Positions 49,946 through 62,960 of a stretch of DNA of 64,000 bases are shown piece by piece. The stretch spans positions 253,823,461-253,887,460 of the forward strand of contig OY282559.1 in the NCBI GenBank assembly GCA_958295665.1, given 5' to 3'. Origin of the DNA: Tipula vernalis. Lineage: Eukaryota; Arthropoda; Insecta; Diptera; Tipulidae. The notes under the pieces were generated by a model. That model saw only the letters and a list, made by a program, of their open reading frames with translations. It was not told the DNA's origin and did not search any database. A program made the position numbers and the translations under genes. Within the stretch, counting starts at the first letter, position 1; each line of letters begins with the position of its first letter.

Positions 49946-51030
49946 AGAATCGATGAACGTGTACTATTTACTAAAAATTTCCGATTTCATATTTACACTC
50001 CTGATATATGCATTTGATAGGCCAAATTTTTACACCAGAAGGTGGCTGATTTACCTACAGAATAAATGAACGTATCAACACATTTAGAAAGTGCAAATGC
50101 ACCCATTTAAAGCAAAATTGCCAAATTCTTTCTACATTTCGGTGGTTTACATATTTGGTTGTTTAAAGAAAAAATCGAAATTGCAAAAAATTGGATCAAC
50201 ATTTTTTTGGATGTGTATATTCCTAACTCTTATATTTTATTTTAATTTAGGTAACAATTTTCAACCATTATTGTTGTAATTTTGCTTGTTCAAAAAAATC
50301 GTTTTAATAAAATCTATTCTAATTTGGTGCCCATTTTATAATGTGAATGAATTTGCAACCGATACTTACAATACGGTGTTCCCTGAAATATACATAGATT
50401 GACACTATTAAATTAAAATATTTTAATCAGGTTTTGTTTCCCTTCAGCTAGCACCTGTCAAAGCAAAATATGTTTAATTTTACATCAATTTATAACTATT
50501 TTGTATGTGTAAAACGAGATAAATCAATAATAATAATAAAAAAAAAATCTTCTTTATTTGGTTCTCTTAGTTTTATTCTTCCCCAGCAGCATAACGACAT
50601 AATCGCACAACCGTACAACATTTATACTCTTTATCTTTCCCCTATTTCTTATAAAATTTTACACTTCGCTAGCACAATAAATACCAGACTTTCAGTATAT
50701 ATACTGTTTGTAACGTAAGTTGAAATGGGGTGGTCCGATGCTTCAATGTACAAGAGTCTGGTCTACTTTACAGACCAACTAAAATTCATGCAAATTGAAA
50801 ATTAAACAAGTTATTATAAAATACTAAAACATATGCCCAATATATGAAAACAAGAAATATAAATTGGTTCCATTAGGAACTTGCTTTGAAGCGTGAAAAC
50901 TGACTATCCTTTTTGGTAGTTTTTGTTTTTAAGGTACTAGCTACGTAACGAGATTATTAGATATTCTGTAAATTCATTTATTTTTTAGTAATTCCTATAT
51001 TTTCTTCATTTTCATCTCGTATTCGAACTC
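49946..51030. other. Gene-free interval
   Basis: AT-rich. It may contain the lost leader or LTR of the BEL element that follows, but no second LTR copy was found. No protein recognised. Confidence 0.4.
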
Positions 51031-51045
51031 TCTGTTGAGAAAGAT

Positions 51046-52264
51046 TTGCTACGAATAAAAGGTTGTATTGAAATACAGATCAACATCAAAAATGTGGTCA
51101 AATTTCATAAGGAACAAATAACTACATCGAACCTTCGTCTGTGTCAATGGCAATTAGAAGATCTCACCGACAGCTACAAGAACTTTGTAAAATTTCAAAC
51201 ACAGTTCGAGGAGAAAAGTGAATCGAAGGAAATTGATATGACACTAAGGAATGAGATAAAGGCGATGTAAATGACTGTTGGCCCGGACATCGAACCGCGA
51301 ATCGACGAATTAAGGGTGCCGAAAATTAAACCTCACACTCCAGAGTCAGTAAATCCTGCCTTTCCCATTAACGCACCTAGGCTTTCTGAAATTGTTCCGG
51401 ATATCTTTTCTGGTGATTTGATAAAATGGACTGATTTCATAAATTCTTTTGATGGTCTCGTACACAAAAATTTGGCCGACATCACTAAGTTCCAATATCT
51501 AGGTAGTTCACTATCAGGGACAGCCAAAATAGTCCTAGACAATTTGAACTTTGTTGGTGAAAATTATCCGGTGGCCCGATAATTGCTTTTCGATCAGTTT
51601 GAAAACCCGAAAAGAATCACTGAAGAACATATGAAGGCTCTTTTCACATTTAAGCCTAAGCGGTTGATGGATTTGTCAACCATTTTAATTCGCATATTTG
51701 GTGTTTAGCCCATGTTCAGAGGCCTGTAGAGAATTGCGACGACTTTTTAGTATACCTAATTGTCTCGAAATTGGATGCAGATACAAGGTCAACATGGATT
51801 GACCACTCACCAACCTCAACTATTGCTTCGTATTATGTCGTCAAAAAATTCATCATTACAAGATGCATTAAATTGCAGAGTCAGCCAGTTATTCATTCCT
51901 TGAAAATAAGCCAACCGCAATCATCGGCCGCCAGCCAACCCTCAAAACACAATCCATCGCAATCAACACGACAAGAGCTCAGACAACCTCAGACGTTCCA
52001 CTCATTCTCAAGCCACTCTATTTTCAAGTGCAAACTTTTCAAGGCGCTAGAAGTTCCCAAGAGGCGCGAGGCTGTTGAGAAATCGAAATTATGTTTTAAT
52101 TGCCTTCAAAAATCACATATGGCCAGCAAGTGCCCCTCTAGCAGCACATGTCATGTTTGCCAACGCATGCACCATACTATGCTTCATTTAGATGGTGCCA
52201 TAACTCACAAAACTACTGTTCCTGTGATTTCTGCTGAACTCTACAGCCTACTTCAAAATCGATG
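51046..52264 (+). pseudogene. BEL/Pao gag remnant
   Basis: Blocks of a BEL-type gag: a coiled N-terminus (51046-51270), stop at 51268, then PRLSEIVPDIFSGDLIKWTD and FQYLGSSLSGTAK, typical of the DUF1759 region, to a stop at 51580. A further frame at 51771-52265 has two zinc knuckle-like motifs, CFNCLQKSHMASKC and CHVCQRMHH. At least two stops and one frame change. Confidence 0.8.
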
Positions 52265-52310
52265 ACAGCAAGGACTTCAATTTCATCAACCGTAACATTG
52301 CCATCACAAA

Positions 52311-55300
52311 GGTACATCATACTTGCTACAGCTCTAGTCATTGTACATACATCATATTTGCTACAGCTCTAGTCATTGTGTATGATAAATTTGAAACTCC
52401 TTTTATCGCCCGTGCCTTTTTGGGCTCTGGATTACAGTTGAATTTTATGACCACAGCACTAGCTACACGGCTTGGCTTCACGACCAATATCATCTCTGAA
52501 TTGGTACTACATCAGTACCAGCGAATCGCAGCACAACAGTTCTCATTAAATCTCGAACTAGCAATTTCTCAGCAAACATCAATTGCTTGATTTTGCCTAA
52601 AATAACAGATCGTCAACCAAGCGTGCCACTCAGTACATCTGAAATTGACATCCCTGCAAATCTTCAGTTGGCTGACCCGAACTTCGATACTCCACAGCAG
52701 ATTGACCTGCTGAAATAGGTCAAATCAAGTTGGCCAAACATCTTACGCAATTTGGCTGGGTGATCTCAGGAAACATTCATAGCGCCCCAAGCTCATCTGA
52801 CAATTTGGTACTTACGGCATTATCGACTAAGGCGATCTACGACCAAATTGAAAAGTTTTGGAAGGTATATGAAATACCAGAAGGCACCAAGGCTATCAGC
52901 ACATTTGATCGTCCCGTCGACAAACACTTTGCGGCCACACATACAAGAGACATTTATGGCAGATTTATTGTTCGCTTGCCATTTACAAAAACTCCGGCGC
53001 CCCTTAGTAACTCATCAAATATGGCAAAATTACGGTTTTTCAGTCTCGAAAAACGTCTAATGAGACATCCAGACATACATGAAATGTATCGTCAATTTAT
53101 GGACGAATATCGCACTCTAAACCACATGATGCAAGTTCCGGAAGCCAAAATAAATCCAATCAAGTATTATTTGCCACATCACTGCGTGTTTAAGCGAAAA
53201 CCAGTGCCGATATTGTCAAATTCTATAGACAAGTTGGCGTGCAAGATGATGACTGCTGCTATCAATATATTTATTGGCGTGACGACCCAACTCAGTGGCT
53301 GGAAACATACAAATTGAATCGTGTAACAAATGGTACTTCATCCGGTGCCTTCCTTGCAACAAGATGTCTACTTCAACTGGCATTGGAAAATTCCACTCGT
53401 GCACCAGCAGCCAGCTCTGTCATACAAAATTACTTTTATGTCGACGATCTGTTGACTGGCGCAAACTCAATTACACAGGCCATACAAATGAGATCCAAAA
53501 TAGCAGTGATTCTTCAATCAGGCGCCGTGACTCTTCAAAAATGGTGGTCAAACTCAAAGGCGGTACTACATGATATTCCAGATTCAGAATGTGAAAAGTT
53601 ATTTAATGGCGATGACAATTCTTTCGTCAGAACCTTGGGATTATTATGGAAACCTGAGAAGGATTACTTCAAATTTAACGTCCAAATTTCTCCAGACGAA
53701 CGTATAACAAAACGTACTGTGCTTTCGGAAATAGCACGAATCTTCGATCCAATCAGCCTATTGTCTCCGATAGTTGTCCTTGGAAAACAACTCATTCAAA
53801 AATTGTGGCAACTAAAAGGCGATTGGGATGATTTACCTATGCACCTCCATACCGAATGGCAAATATTTCGGTCTGAGTTGCAACATTTACGGGGATTAGC
53901 CGTTCCACGATACATTTTTGATGAAAAGTGCGTACGGTGCGGCAATTTATACACGTTGTTCTTTAGACAACGGTACCTACGTTGTGCGTTTCATGTGCAG
54001 TAAATCTAGACTCGCTCCAATACAAAAATCAACATTAGCCCGCCTAGAATTATGCACTGCCCTTCTTCTCGCACAACTAATGCGCAAGGTTTTAGACAAA
54101 ATTATTTTCGCAGTGGAAAAGGTATTTTTTTGGTCTGATTCGACAATTGATCATCCATTGATCAATATACTGGATTCACGGTACACCAACAAATTGGAAC
54201 ACGTTTGTTGCTAATCGTAACATTAGGTTTGTGCGAATCACATCCATGGATACACGTGACATCTAAGTCCAACCCAGCGGATATTGTGTCCAGGGGCATG
54301 AAGGCTGCTCAACGCTTACACTTTCTAGATCAAGCTGGCATCATTCGTATTGGAGGGCAACTACAGTTTACATCACTGACATATACAGCGAAGCATCCCA
54401 TTCTGTTGCCACCTATAGGCATTTTATAACAGAATCTACTACTCACAATCTACACAGAAAACATCTGCATGTGGGACCTCAGGCATTACTGTCAATTGTA
54501 CGTGATCAGTTTTGGTCAATAAATGGTATACAGGTAGCGAAGAAAATTTGTAGTCAATGCGTACGTTGCGCCATACTTCGACCACGCACTGTTTCGCAAT
54601 TGATGGGGGATTTGCCTTCTGACCGTGTAAAAATTGCTCCGGGATTCTACAACACAGCAATGGATTTTGTGGTCCCGTTTTCGTTCATCATAAGGGGCGA
54701 GGTAAACCGCCAACGAGGACATACTATATATCTGCATATTTGTTTGTCTAGCCACCAAGGCGGTCCACATGGAACTAGTTCCAGACCTCTCATCAAGTGC
54801 ATTTCTCAACGCTTTCTCGAGATTTACAAGCACCAGGGGACTTTGCAAACACGTTTTCACCGATAGAGGTACAAACTTTGTAGGAGCCAACTTTGAGTTG
54901 AACGCAATACACAAGATGCTACAGTCTGATGAAATTGAACAGGAGATTAAAACAATGTGCAGAGATGACCATATCAACTGGCACTCTAATCCTCCAGGTG
55001 CTCCTCATTTTGGCGGACTGCATGAAGCTGCAGTCAAATCGGCTAAATTTCATCTTCGCAGAGTGATGGGAACAGCTAGTTTAATGTATGAGGAATTGAA
55101 CACACTCGTAAAACAGGTCGAGGCGGTGCTCAATTCACGTCCTCTGTGTGCAAAACAAACATCCAACGCTGATTAAATATTCATACTCACACCAGGTCAT
55201 TTTTTAATTGGTCGTCCACTTGTGAGCATTCCAGAAACTGACATAAGGGAGAAGAAGGTGTATCTAAAACAACGATGGGAAATTCTTGTTCAATTAAAGC

Positions 55301-55467
55301 AGCATTTCTGCGATAGATGGTCCAAAGACTACTTGCAATCGCTCCAGCATAGACGAAAATGGACAACCAAATCGCGAAACATTGAGGTTGGCGGAATCGT
55401 AATCATTCGTGACGACAATATACCGTCTCTTAAATGGAAAAAGGGTCGGGTCTCTGAGGTAGGATGA
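52311..55467 (+). pseudogene. BEL/Pao pol remnant
   Basis: Protease-like block at 52378-52590 (ARAFLGSGLQLNFMTTALA; the usual Asp is lost). Just before it a 35-bp unit is doubled (GCTACAGCTCTAGTCATTGT at 52329 and 52364). RT spans 52730-54003 in two overlapping frames, with YYLPHHCVFK, then NYFYVDDLLTGAN with the catalytic Asp pair intact. RNase H-like text (VFFWSDSTI) is at about 54120. The integrase is at 54440-55190: CSQCVRCA, FTDRGTNFVGANF and HWHSNPPGAPHFGG-type words. The C-terminal part is at 55222-55467. Numerous breaks make it non-functional. Confidence 0.85.
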
Positions 55468-55477
55468 ACGTGTTGAA

Positions 55478-56650
55478 CTATACTATCGTATAGTTTAACC
55501 CTGAATCGACTTCGAAACCACATGGGTTATCGTTGATGTTAACGGTTGTCTTCTGTTTCCAATCAACCAACGGCAATATTTGGTTAACTATCGATTTTAA
55601 TTGGTTACGATTGTGCTTGTTCCTTTTCTTGATCGTTGTTGTTTTAGTAGTAGATCGACGTACTCTTTGGATATGATCGGGTTTCCCGCAAGGTTTGCCC
55701 ATGGCACTAAATGCAGGCATAACGAACGGGCATGTGATGCACCATATCGATCACAAGGTCCAATTGTAGATTGTTGGCGATTGTGTTCCTTTTGTTGGAA
55801 TGGCGGTCTCGAAATTTCCTGAACTTTTTCCGAATGACGAATGTCATGAAAATTCGCTGTTGCTGCTTCAGCTGTCTAAGCTCGATTGATAACCTGGGTC
55901 AGGTTCAGGCCTATCCCAGCAATGCGGTTTCATTGCAGTCCTTTATCTCGAAGGCCATAATCTAGTCGATTACTCAACATCTTATCCAATAAGGCACCAA
56001 AGCTATACAATCCACAGCCAATCGGGGTAATTCAGCAACATATGATGTTAACAGTTCGACCGGTAATTGGTCCTGTTTGAAAAATTTGAAGGACGCCGCA
56101 ATTTCGGATAGTTTGGGAAATGAGTTTTTAGAGAATCTTTGATTTCTTCTATGGTAAGATTTCTCTTTAGGTGATGCTAATGAGACGAGGAGATCAAATA
56201 TTTGTGGTCCGCAAACTGTGAGCGAAATCGCACGTTTAGGCCTCTGCCTTGATCTCATTGACTTCCAAGTAAAAATAAAAACATACATAATAACTCGCCC
56301 AACTTTCCGGTTTAACGATATCGAACGGTTCAATACAGCTGATTGTTAGATTCATCATGTTTTTTATCACCTTCGATACATCTGCAGGATTCCCATTAAC
56401 TTGAGTAGCACCTGACGTTTGTGCTTATTGTAAAAATACCTGCAATTGTTGAGGTGAAGCAGGTGCTGTTACACTTTCCATTTTTTCCTTGTTGGTCATC
56501 CAACAATTTGAGAGCGCGAATAAATCTTATTTCGTTAACGCGATAACTACGATAATTAGTTATCTATAGAAAAGAGATCCTTTCTATTGCGCCAATTTTG
56601 CGTGTGTTTTACTCGAGCGAAATAAATTATAGACAAGACTGATTTATCTT
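55478..56650 (-). mobile_element. Ty3/gypsy fragment, minus strand (leader, gag, protease start)
   Basis: Right to left: a primer-site-like TGGCGCAA at about 56590, a gag start near 56480 (MESVTAPASPQQLQ) with an early stop, gag body with SEIAASFKFFKQDQLPVELL and YVAELPRLA, zinc knuckle remnants (CGKPDHIQRV) and the start of the protease (CGFEVDSGLNYTIV), where it breaks off. Several stops. The LTR would lie around 56600-56760 but no partner is in the window. Confidence 0.75.
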
Positions 56651-57399
56651 TTCCAGTTAACATACAAAGTTGAATTGGAATTGTACAACACAAACGTAGA
56701 AGTTATCTGCAATTAGTACTTGCTATATACGATTAAAAGGAGGAAGGGGCAGAGGTAGGAATATACGGGAGTGGGACTGTCCTTTCGAAGCACATGCTAT
56801 AGTAAGCATAGTAGGAAGAGGAATTAACCCATTTATCTCACCGGAAATATTTTAGAGTTCCGGTATTTGGCTAAAGCCAAAAAACAGCATGAGAATAAGC
56901 AAAAAGGGTTATAGAGACAAATTTTGATTCCTATAATAATAGTCGGACCTTTTGGTTTTTACTCGTAAGGCAGAATGAAACTTGCTTGCCGATCTCACAG
57001 AGAGAATTGACATGTGATTAACAGAGTTTGAAACTTGATTTAATTCAAATATTGGGAAGCAAACCTTAAGAATCTCTTTTAAAACCACGAACTAATTTTT
57101 ACTGGGGGTCAGAACAAAAATTTCCCATATTTTGTGTTATTTGATAGTAATTGAAAGCTAACAAGGGATAAAATTTGAGAAAAATCGATTCTGTGACTCA
57201 TTTTAGGTCTAGACAAATCAGGATTTTATGTAAATTTCTAATGTCCATTAATGACCGATACAGTTCATTGTTCTGCAATACTGAGCTCTGCGCGAATGAA
57301 TATTTGCTATGCCAAGATGTGCTTGGTTTGGGGAAAATTTTGATGTCCTAATAGTCGTTTTGTGAATATCTAAAACACATCAATGAAACATCAATGACT
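56651..57399. other. Unassigned interval
   Basis: Probable LTR end of the minus-strand gypsy fragment, then about 600 bp of sequence with no recognised gene or repeat. Confidence 0.35.
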
Positions 57400-58799
57400 G
57401 GTCCATAGCCGTACCACAAATTATTATTTTCTACCTGCTCATTAAAACCAATTTGAGCTGCTGACCAAGCGCTGGATAATCTTGACGTCCGTCCTTCTGA
57501 GGTCCGTCAGGTCATTTAAAAGGGAAGCCCCTAAAAACTATAGCCTTTATGAAGTTGGAGCCTCTCCTTCTTCTTCATCTTCACAACTGCGACAGTAGTC
57601 ATTTGAGAAGAACCAAAGTCCGCTCATATATCTGCCTATGAGACAGTACGCCGTAATTATTGTTGTGGCCTGCATTGTTACAGATCAACATTGTGATAGA
57701 TTTGTCCAAGATGTCTAAATAATTCCGATGTAGCGGAGTCTGTAGTGCCTGGGTGCCTTCTGAGAATTACTTCTAGTCAGGAAACGGTTAAGTCAATAGT
57801 CCGTTGGATATCCGCAGGGATAATACCATCAGGTCCTGGGAACTTATGTATATGGTTTGAAACTATTTATCGCCTACAGAATTTTCCTTCTACTAATAAT
57901 TTGTTTTACGACGCTACTTGCCCAGTTACCCTCTGACGTAGCAGGCATAATTTCGGAACAACCTGGAAAATGAGTCTCCAATAGAAGTTCCAATGATTCA
58001 GCACATGTGGTGGTTGGTCCATGTACCATCCGACCGTCGAAGATAACTTGGGATGGAAGAGCCAGTAGATAGTACATTGTGTGCTGGGCCTCTATTTGAA
58101 TACGAATACGAACAAAAATTGTACGAATTAGTGTCGTTGGTATTTTTGAATACGAATAAGTTTAATTCTTGTACGAATTTCCCTTATTTCGCAATACGAA
58201 TTTGAGCATTTTTCGGACATATTTTTAAAAATTGAAATATATATTTTTTAAAATGAAAATAATATTTATTTAGGAAAATTTCACATAATTTATAAATAAT
58301 AGTATACTCGGAATTTGTGTTTATTTCCGGATTTCTCAGCGTCTCAATCATAAAAAAATAAAATTTTACCAAATTCGTATTTTGCTATGTACGGATTTTT
58401 ATTTCGTTTTAATTTAATAAAATTATTTTAGTTTGATATAAAATAATATTTATCAAGCATGGCGCGAATTCTAAACTAAACTAAATTTGACGTATTTACG
58501 TTTATTTTCAGTTTTACACTGTCATTTTAAGGATGTTTGACGTAAAAGAAAATTTCCCTTTGACTACACTACAAAAATAGTGCACGTATTCAGGAATACA
58601 AAGCACTTACGGAACGAACTGGATTTTCGTTTCGTACATAGAAGGGACACTGTTCTTGGCACTTCTTAATTCACATTTAAATGTTTTAAGGAGTTCCTTA
58701 TACGAGCCCGATCTTTAGCAGCTCTTGTTTTCCTTGCTTTTTTAAAGAGCCTCCGAATTTTTGATGGATTTGTTGAATATCAATGGACCGCCAATGTGG

Positions 58800-58917
58800 T
58801 GTATAGGGTTTTCGTTCAGCCCTATCACAAATAAGCGATGCAACTTCATGGAAGAAAATGACTTCCGGCAAGCACAACAAAACGAAACCAATATGTGTTT
58901 GATTACGAAACATAACA
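58800..58917 (+). repeat. 5' LTR of the decayed gypsy, internally deleted
   Basis: Matches the 3' LTR at both ends (CAGCCCTATCACAAATAAG; AGCACAACAAAACGAAACCA) but lacks about 60 bp of the middle. Confidence 0.8.
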
Positions 58918-59035
58918 ATGGCGAAGAGGAAAAATAATAAAAATTAGTAATTATATAAAAGTGAAAGTAAAAAAAATAAATTGAATACGAAAAAGAAGAT
59001 ATAAAAACATAAATAAATAAAAAAAAAAAAACAAG

Positions 59036-60148
59036 ATGACGAATACGCAATTTTTGATGGTACCGATTTTCAACCACCAAAAAGACGATTTTAAAATTTA
59101 TAAGGGTCGATTAATAAACAGTTTCACGTCTTTAAAAATAGAAACGGAGGAGCAAAAGAAAGCTACGTTGCTGTCAGCTCTACACGAATCAACTTACACG
59201 TTGATATATAGTTAACATCACCATCGGATCCATCCAGTGTAACCTTGGAGAGATTATACGAAATCTTAAATAAATATTGCTCGAAACAAACTTTAGTTTG
59301 GAAAGAAAGGAGAATATTTACCGAGCAAACGGCGCAGGGGTTAAAGCTGCGGCGGTTGGATCGGGAGGTACCGGGTTCGAATCCCTATAGGGGCGGGATG
59401 CAAAAGGGATTTTTCATCATCTGATTACGATCGGTGATGAAGATGAACACATCTATGACCCCCTGTTGAGAGTGCAGAATCCATGGGCCGACCCACCTTT
59501 CATGTCAGCACTACAGGTTGGCATGAAGCAATGCAATGTGCAGGTGGTTTTCAAAGACGGATCTGTAGCCGCCCGTCCTCGACTTGGCTACTCTAGGCGT
59601 AAAGTAGGACGGTAAAAAATAAATCAATAAATCAAACAAACAAACAAATAAGGAGAATATTTATGGAATCACGCAAAAACGAAAACGGATCAATTCAAGA
59701 TTGGGTAGTAAAAATCCGAGACAGTGCATCGCAGTGTAAATTTGGTGATAGATTGGACGATATGTTAGTGGATAAATCTGTGATCGAAACGACTGGTAAA
59801 TTGTTCGACAGATTGTGTGAAGAAGTTGAGAAGCAAGGTTTGGAGAAATTAGTAGGTATAGCGGAGAGATGTGAGCTGCGAAAATTTACGACACTACAAG
59901 ACGAAGAGGTTAACACTATAAAACAACCAAATAGAGGGTATTCCAATACGACAGCGTCAACGCAACAACGAAATCCGAGTGCTGTAAATATGATCGGTGC
60001 AGACACTTGCGGCTATAACAAACATTTGGAGAAGGATTGTAAATACAAACATTTTATTTGCAACAAATGTAAGGTAAAAGGTCACATGGCGTCCGTGTGT
60101 AAAAGGAAAGCGGAAAGCCAGGGTGGAACTAAAGGAAGAAGGCAATAA
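59036..60148 (+). pseudogene. gag remnant of the decayed gypsy, split by a SINE
   Basis: Starts at an ATG at 59036 (MTNTQFLMVPIF) and has FKIYKGRLINSFTSLKIETE, then a stop near 59211. After the SINE it continues from 59663 with IQDWVVKIRDSASQCKFGDR and ends in a zinc knuckle pair (CGYNKHLEKDC and CNKCKVKGHMASVC). Confidence 0.78.
59321..59649 (+). mobile_element. tRNA-derived SINE
   Basis: 329 bp flanked by the 14-bp duplication AAGGAGAATATTTA (59307-59320 and 59650-59663). The head carries an A-box-like GGCGCAGGGGTTAAAGC and a perfect B box GGTTCGAATCC at 59374-59384, so RNA polymerase III control is expected. The tail is AATAAATCAAACAAACAAACAAAT. No coding sequence. The GC-richer body contrasts with its surroundings. 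Confidence 0.92.
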
Positions 60149-62160
60149 TTACGAAAACGGATAGTACAGAATGGGGAACGCCCTTAGTACCTATTTTAAA
60201 AGACGACGGACAGATACGGATTTGTGAGGATTATAAGGTTACGATCAACCGATATTTAAAAGAGACGAATTATCCGTTGCCAAGAATCAACGAAATTATG
60301 GCAAAGCTTCATGGTAACAAATACTTTTCTAAATTAGATCTTTCACGAGCTTATAATCAAATTGAATTAGATGACGATTTACGTCGGAAATTACATGATG
60401 AACAGGCTTCCGTATGGGGTAAAACCAGCGACAGGCTTATTCCAGCGGGAAATTGAGAAGGTACTGAGTAATGTTCCTGGAACTATACATTTTTTGGACG
60501 ATATTATAGTTTCGGCTCCTAGTTCGAGACTAAATAATGAACGACTTAAAATAGTTTTCCAAAGATTACGTGACGCAAATTTAAAATTAAGGAAAAGTAA
60601 ATGTGTATATACAAAAGAAGAAATCCAATATTTGGGACATACAATTACGGATTAGGGTTTTAGGAAAATTGATGATCGGAACAAAATATTAGATATGAGG
60701 GTACCGGAGATTGTAATTTAATTAAAGTCATTTTGTGGGCTTATTAATTATTACGGAACATTTATTGAGGCCCTAGCAACAAAGATGGCTCCACTGAAGG
60801 AACTCCTTAAGAAAAATAAGCCATACAAATGGACTAAAGAATGTCAGATCGCTTTCTGAGGCGTAAGGTTGGAGGTAATTTCAGACCATAAGCCATTATT
60901 GGGCATTTTTGGGGAGAAAAAGGGTATTCCTCAGATGTCGGCCAGCTGATTACAGAAATGGGCGGTTCATTTATCAGCTTTAAACTCTACGATAAAGCAT
61001 GTTAATTCGGATATGAATCAAGCGGATCTGTTATCTAGAATCCCAATAGAGCCAATGCCTACAAAGTTAGGCAATGATACAAGTTATTTGTATTTTGTGG
61101 GTTAAAACACGGACATACCAATTTAGTATGAAACACTGTACAAAGAAACTGTGGAGGATGAAGTAATGATGGCGGTTATAAAGGCGGTTCAAAACGAAAT
61201 TAAGAGATTGTTGGGAAACCGAACGGAATTAACGGTTGAGAATGGAATTCTAATGAGGGGACATCGAATAGTAATACCTAAGGGATTGAGGGTGCTGTTA
61301 TTGCGTGAAGCACACGTAAGTCATTTGGGTATTGTTAAAATAAAGAGTCTATTGCGATCATATGTGTGGTGGCCATCTATGCACATGGAAATAGAAGACT
61401 TAATCAAAGGTTGTGGGGCATGTCTATCGGTATTGCCTAATCCAAAGAATACCTAGTCTATGCCGGACCAATTAACGATAAATATTTATTAATTATAATA
61501 GACGCGAAGTCAAAATGGCTCGAAGTATTTGTGACACGACACGCAACGGCGGAATTTACGCTAAGGAAACTTAAAGAGGTGATAGTTAGATTTGGGTATC
61601 CAAGTCATTTAGTTTCGGACAATGGTACGCAGTTTACCGCCTAGATATTCAAAAATTTCGCGAGAGATCATGGTATCAAAATAACAAACACGGCACCTGG
61701 GCTTCTAGCATCGAATGGGGCGGCGGAAAACGCTGTCAAGACGGTGAAAAGTGCTATTAAGTCGATTATGTTTGAAAAAAAAGGAGACTATGGTATTGAT
61801 CTAGAGGAGGTTATAAACAATTTTCTCATTGACTATAGGAACATAAATCACTGTACGAGTGGTAATTCAACATAGGTTTTGAGGTATAATCCTAGATTGA
61901 GGTTTGATCTTTTGAAGCAAAAGGATAGCGATTAGACTGACGAACGGGATAAGTTTAAAGCGTCATATGGATCAGATAAGAGGTAGAGCAAAACAAACGG
62001 AAAGTTCGAGGGGCTACGTTCGAGGTGGTAAGGACGAAGATACTTAATTTTAAGCCAACCAAATGTCAATGAAGGCATCTTAGATGGCGATATTATTATT
62101 AGAAACGACAATTCAAAAAGATTAAGGGACAGAGATAAAATAGTAAAACCAAGTAGATTT
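60149..62160 (+). pseudogene. pol remnant of the decayed gypsy
   Basis: RT from about 60160 (WGTPLVPILKDDGQIRICED, FSKLDLSRAYNQIELDD), a frame change near 60390, then HFLDDIIVSAP (catalytic Asp pair present). RNase H traces (SDHKPLLGIF) are near 60890. Integrase: AHVSHLGIVKIKSLL and CGACLSV at 61310-61430, then LIIIDAKSKWLEVF, VSDNGTQFTA with a following stop, and SNGAAENAVKTVKSAI. At least six stops or frame changes. Confidence 0.8.
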
Positions 62161-62200
62161 GATTTATAAAATATGTAATGTTTAAGAGGGACGATTGACG

Positions 62201-62379
62201 TGTATAGGGTTTTCATTCAGCCCTATCACAAATAAGTGATGCAACTTGATGGAAGAAAATGACTTTCGGCATGTTGAAGTATGAGTTTTATTATGATTAT
62301 GTTTGTAACACAGTAGAGAATAAACGTGTGTTAGCACAACAAAACGAAACCAATTTGTGTTTGTATACGAAACATAACA
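62201..62379 (+). repeat. 3' LTR of the decayed gypsy
   Basis: Preceded by a purine-rich stretch (TTTAAGAGGGACGATTGACG). Carries an AATAAA at about 62319. Confidence 0.8.
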
Positions 62380-62960
62380 TTCAAGGTGGCCGTGACTGAC
62401 CCCTAGGCCTACCAAGAGGACTAGAGCATACTATCGCTACATTAAAAGCATTGGAAAACTTATTCAGTAAGGCATCACGTTCTTGCTTAGTTTCTGAAGA
62501 TTCACCTGTTCCTATAGATTGTATTTTTATATGCGATTCCATGTCCATTTCAAATTGAAGTTAACAATGATCCGAAAAGGAATAGTCTTTCGACACTTTC
62601 CAATTTATTAGATTATTCATCAAAAACTTTGAGACAAGTGTAATTTCTAATACCTCCCGTCTGTTCTTAGTTATAAAAATTGCACTTCTGAGCATCCATC
62701 ATTAGTTTCTCTAGATTAACCGTTAGAATGTTCACCTCCTTATATGCTAGGTAAGCTGATATTACCCAGAAGTTATCACGTGTAATCGTCCATTGCACCA
62801 ATTTTCAGAAAAAAATATAAGGACGCATTCCTTTCTAATTCCAATGAGTTAAAAAACTCCGTGGGAAAGAATACCGCCAGTGATAAAATTTTCTCCTCTT
62901 TAGTATGATATTAAAAACGCAGAATTAGAAGTAGAGACAAATACACTTAATTTCACTTAA

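Larger units (their letters stand above)
51031..55470 (+). mobile_element. BEL/Pao retrotransposon remnant, plus strand
   Basis: A longer BEL/Pao copy: gag then pol in the order protease, RT, RNase H, integrase. No LTRs detected. Many stops and frameshifts. The right side is cut off inside the integrase C-terminal region (WKKGRVSEV) and abuts a minus-strand gypsy fragment. Confidence 0.85.
58800..62379 (+). mobile_element. Decayed Ty3/gypsy element with LTRs and a SINE inside
   Basis: LTRs start TGTATAGGGTTTTC and end ACGAAACATAACA: 58800-58917 (internally deleted) and 62201-62379. Between them are gag and pol remnants. No clear target duplication. It lies in a minus-strand LINE and itself contains the SINE at 59321-59649. 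Confidence 0.82.
57400..62960 (-). mobile_element. Decayed LINE, minus strand, split by a gypsy element
   Basis: Read right to left. An endonuclease C-terminal segment at about 62760-62540 has LEITLVSKFLMNNLINW and a YSFSDH end. Sequence breaks at the gypsy LTR (62379) and resumes at 58799 with linker text containing YKELLKTFKCELRSAK. After an AT-rich insertion (about 58100-58600), the stretch before the RT appears at 58077-57730 (VHGPTTTCAESLELLLETHF). The C-terminal cysteine motif is at 57660-57420, related to the LINE tail at 19.4 kb. Most of the RT is missing and many stops occur. Confidence 0.7.
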
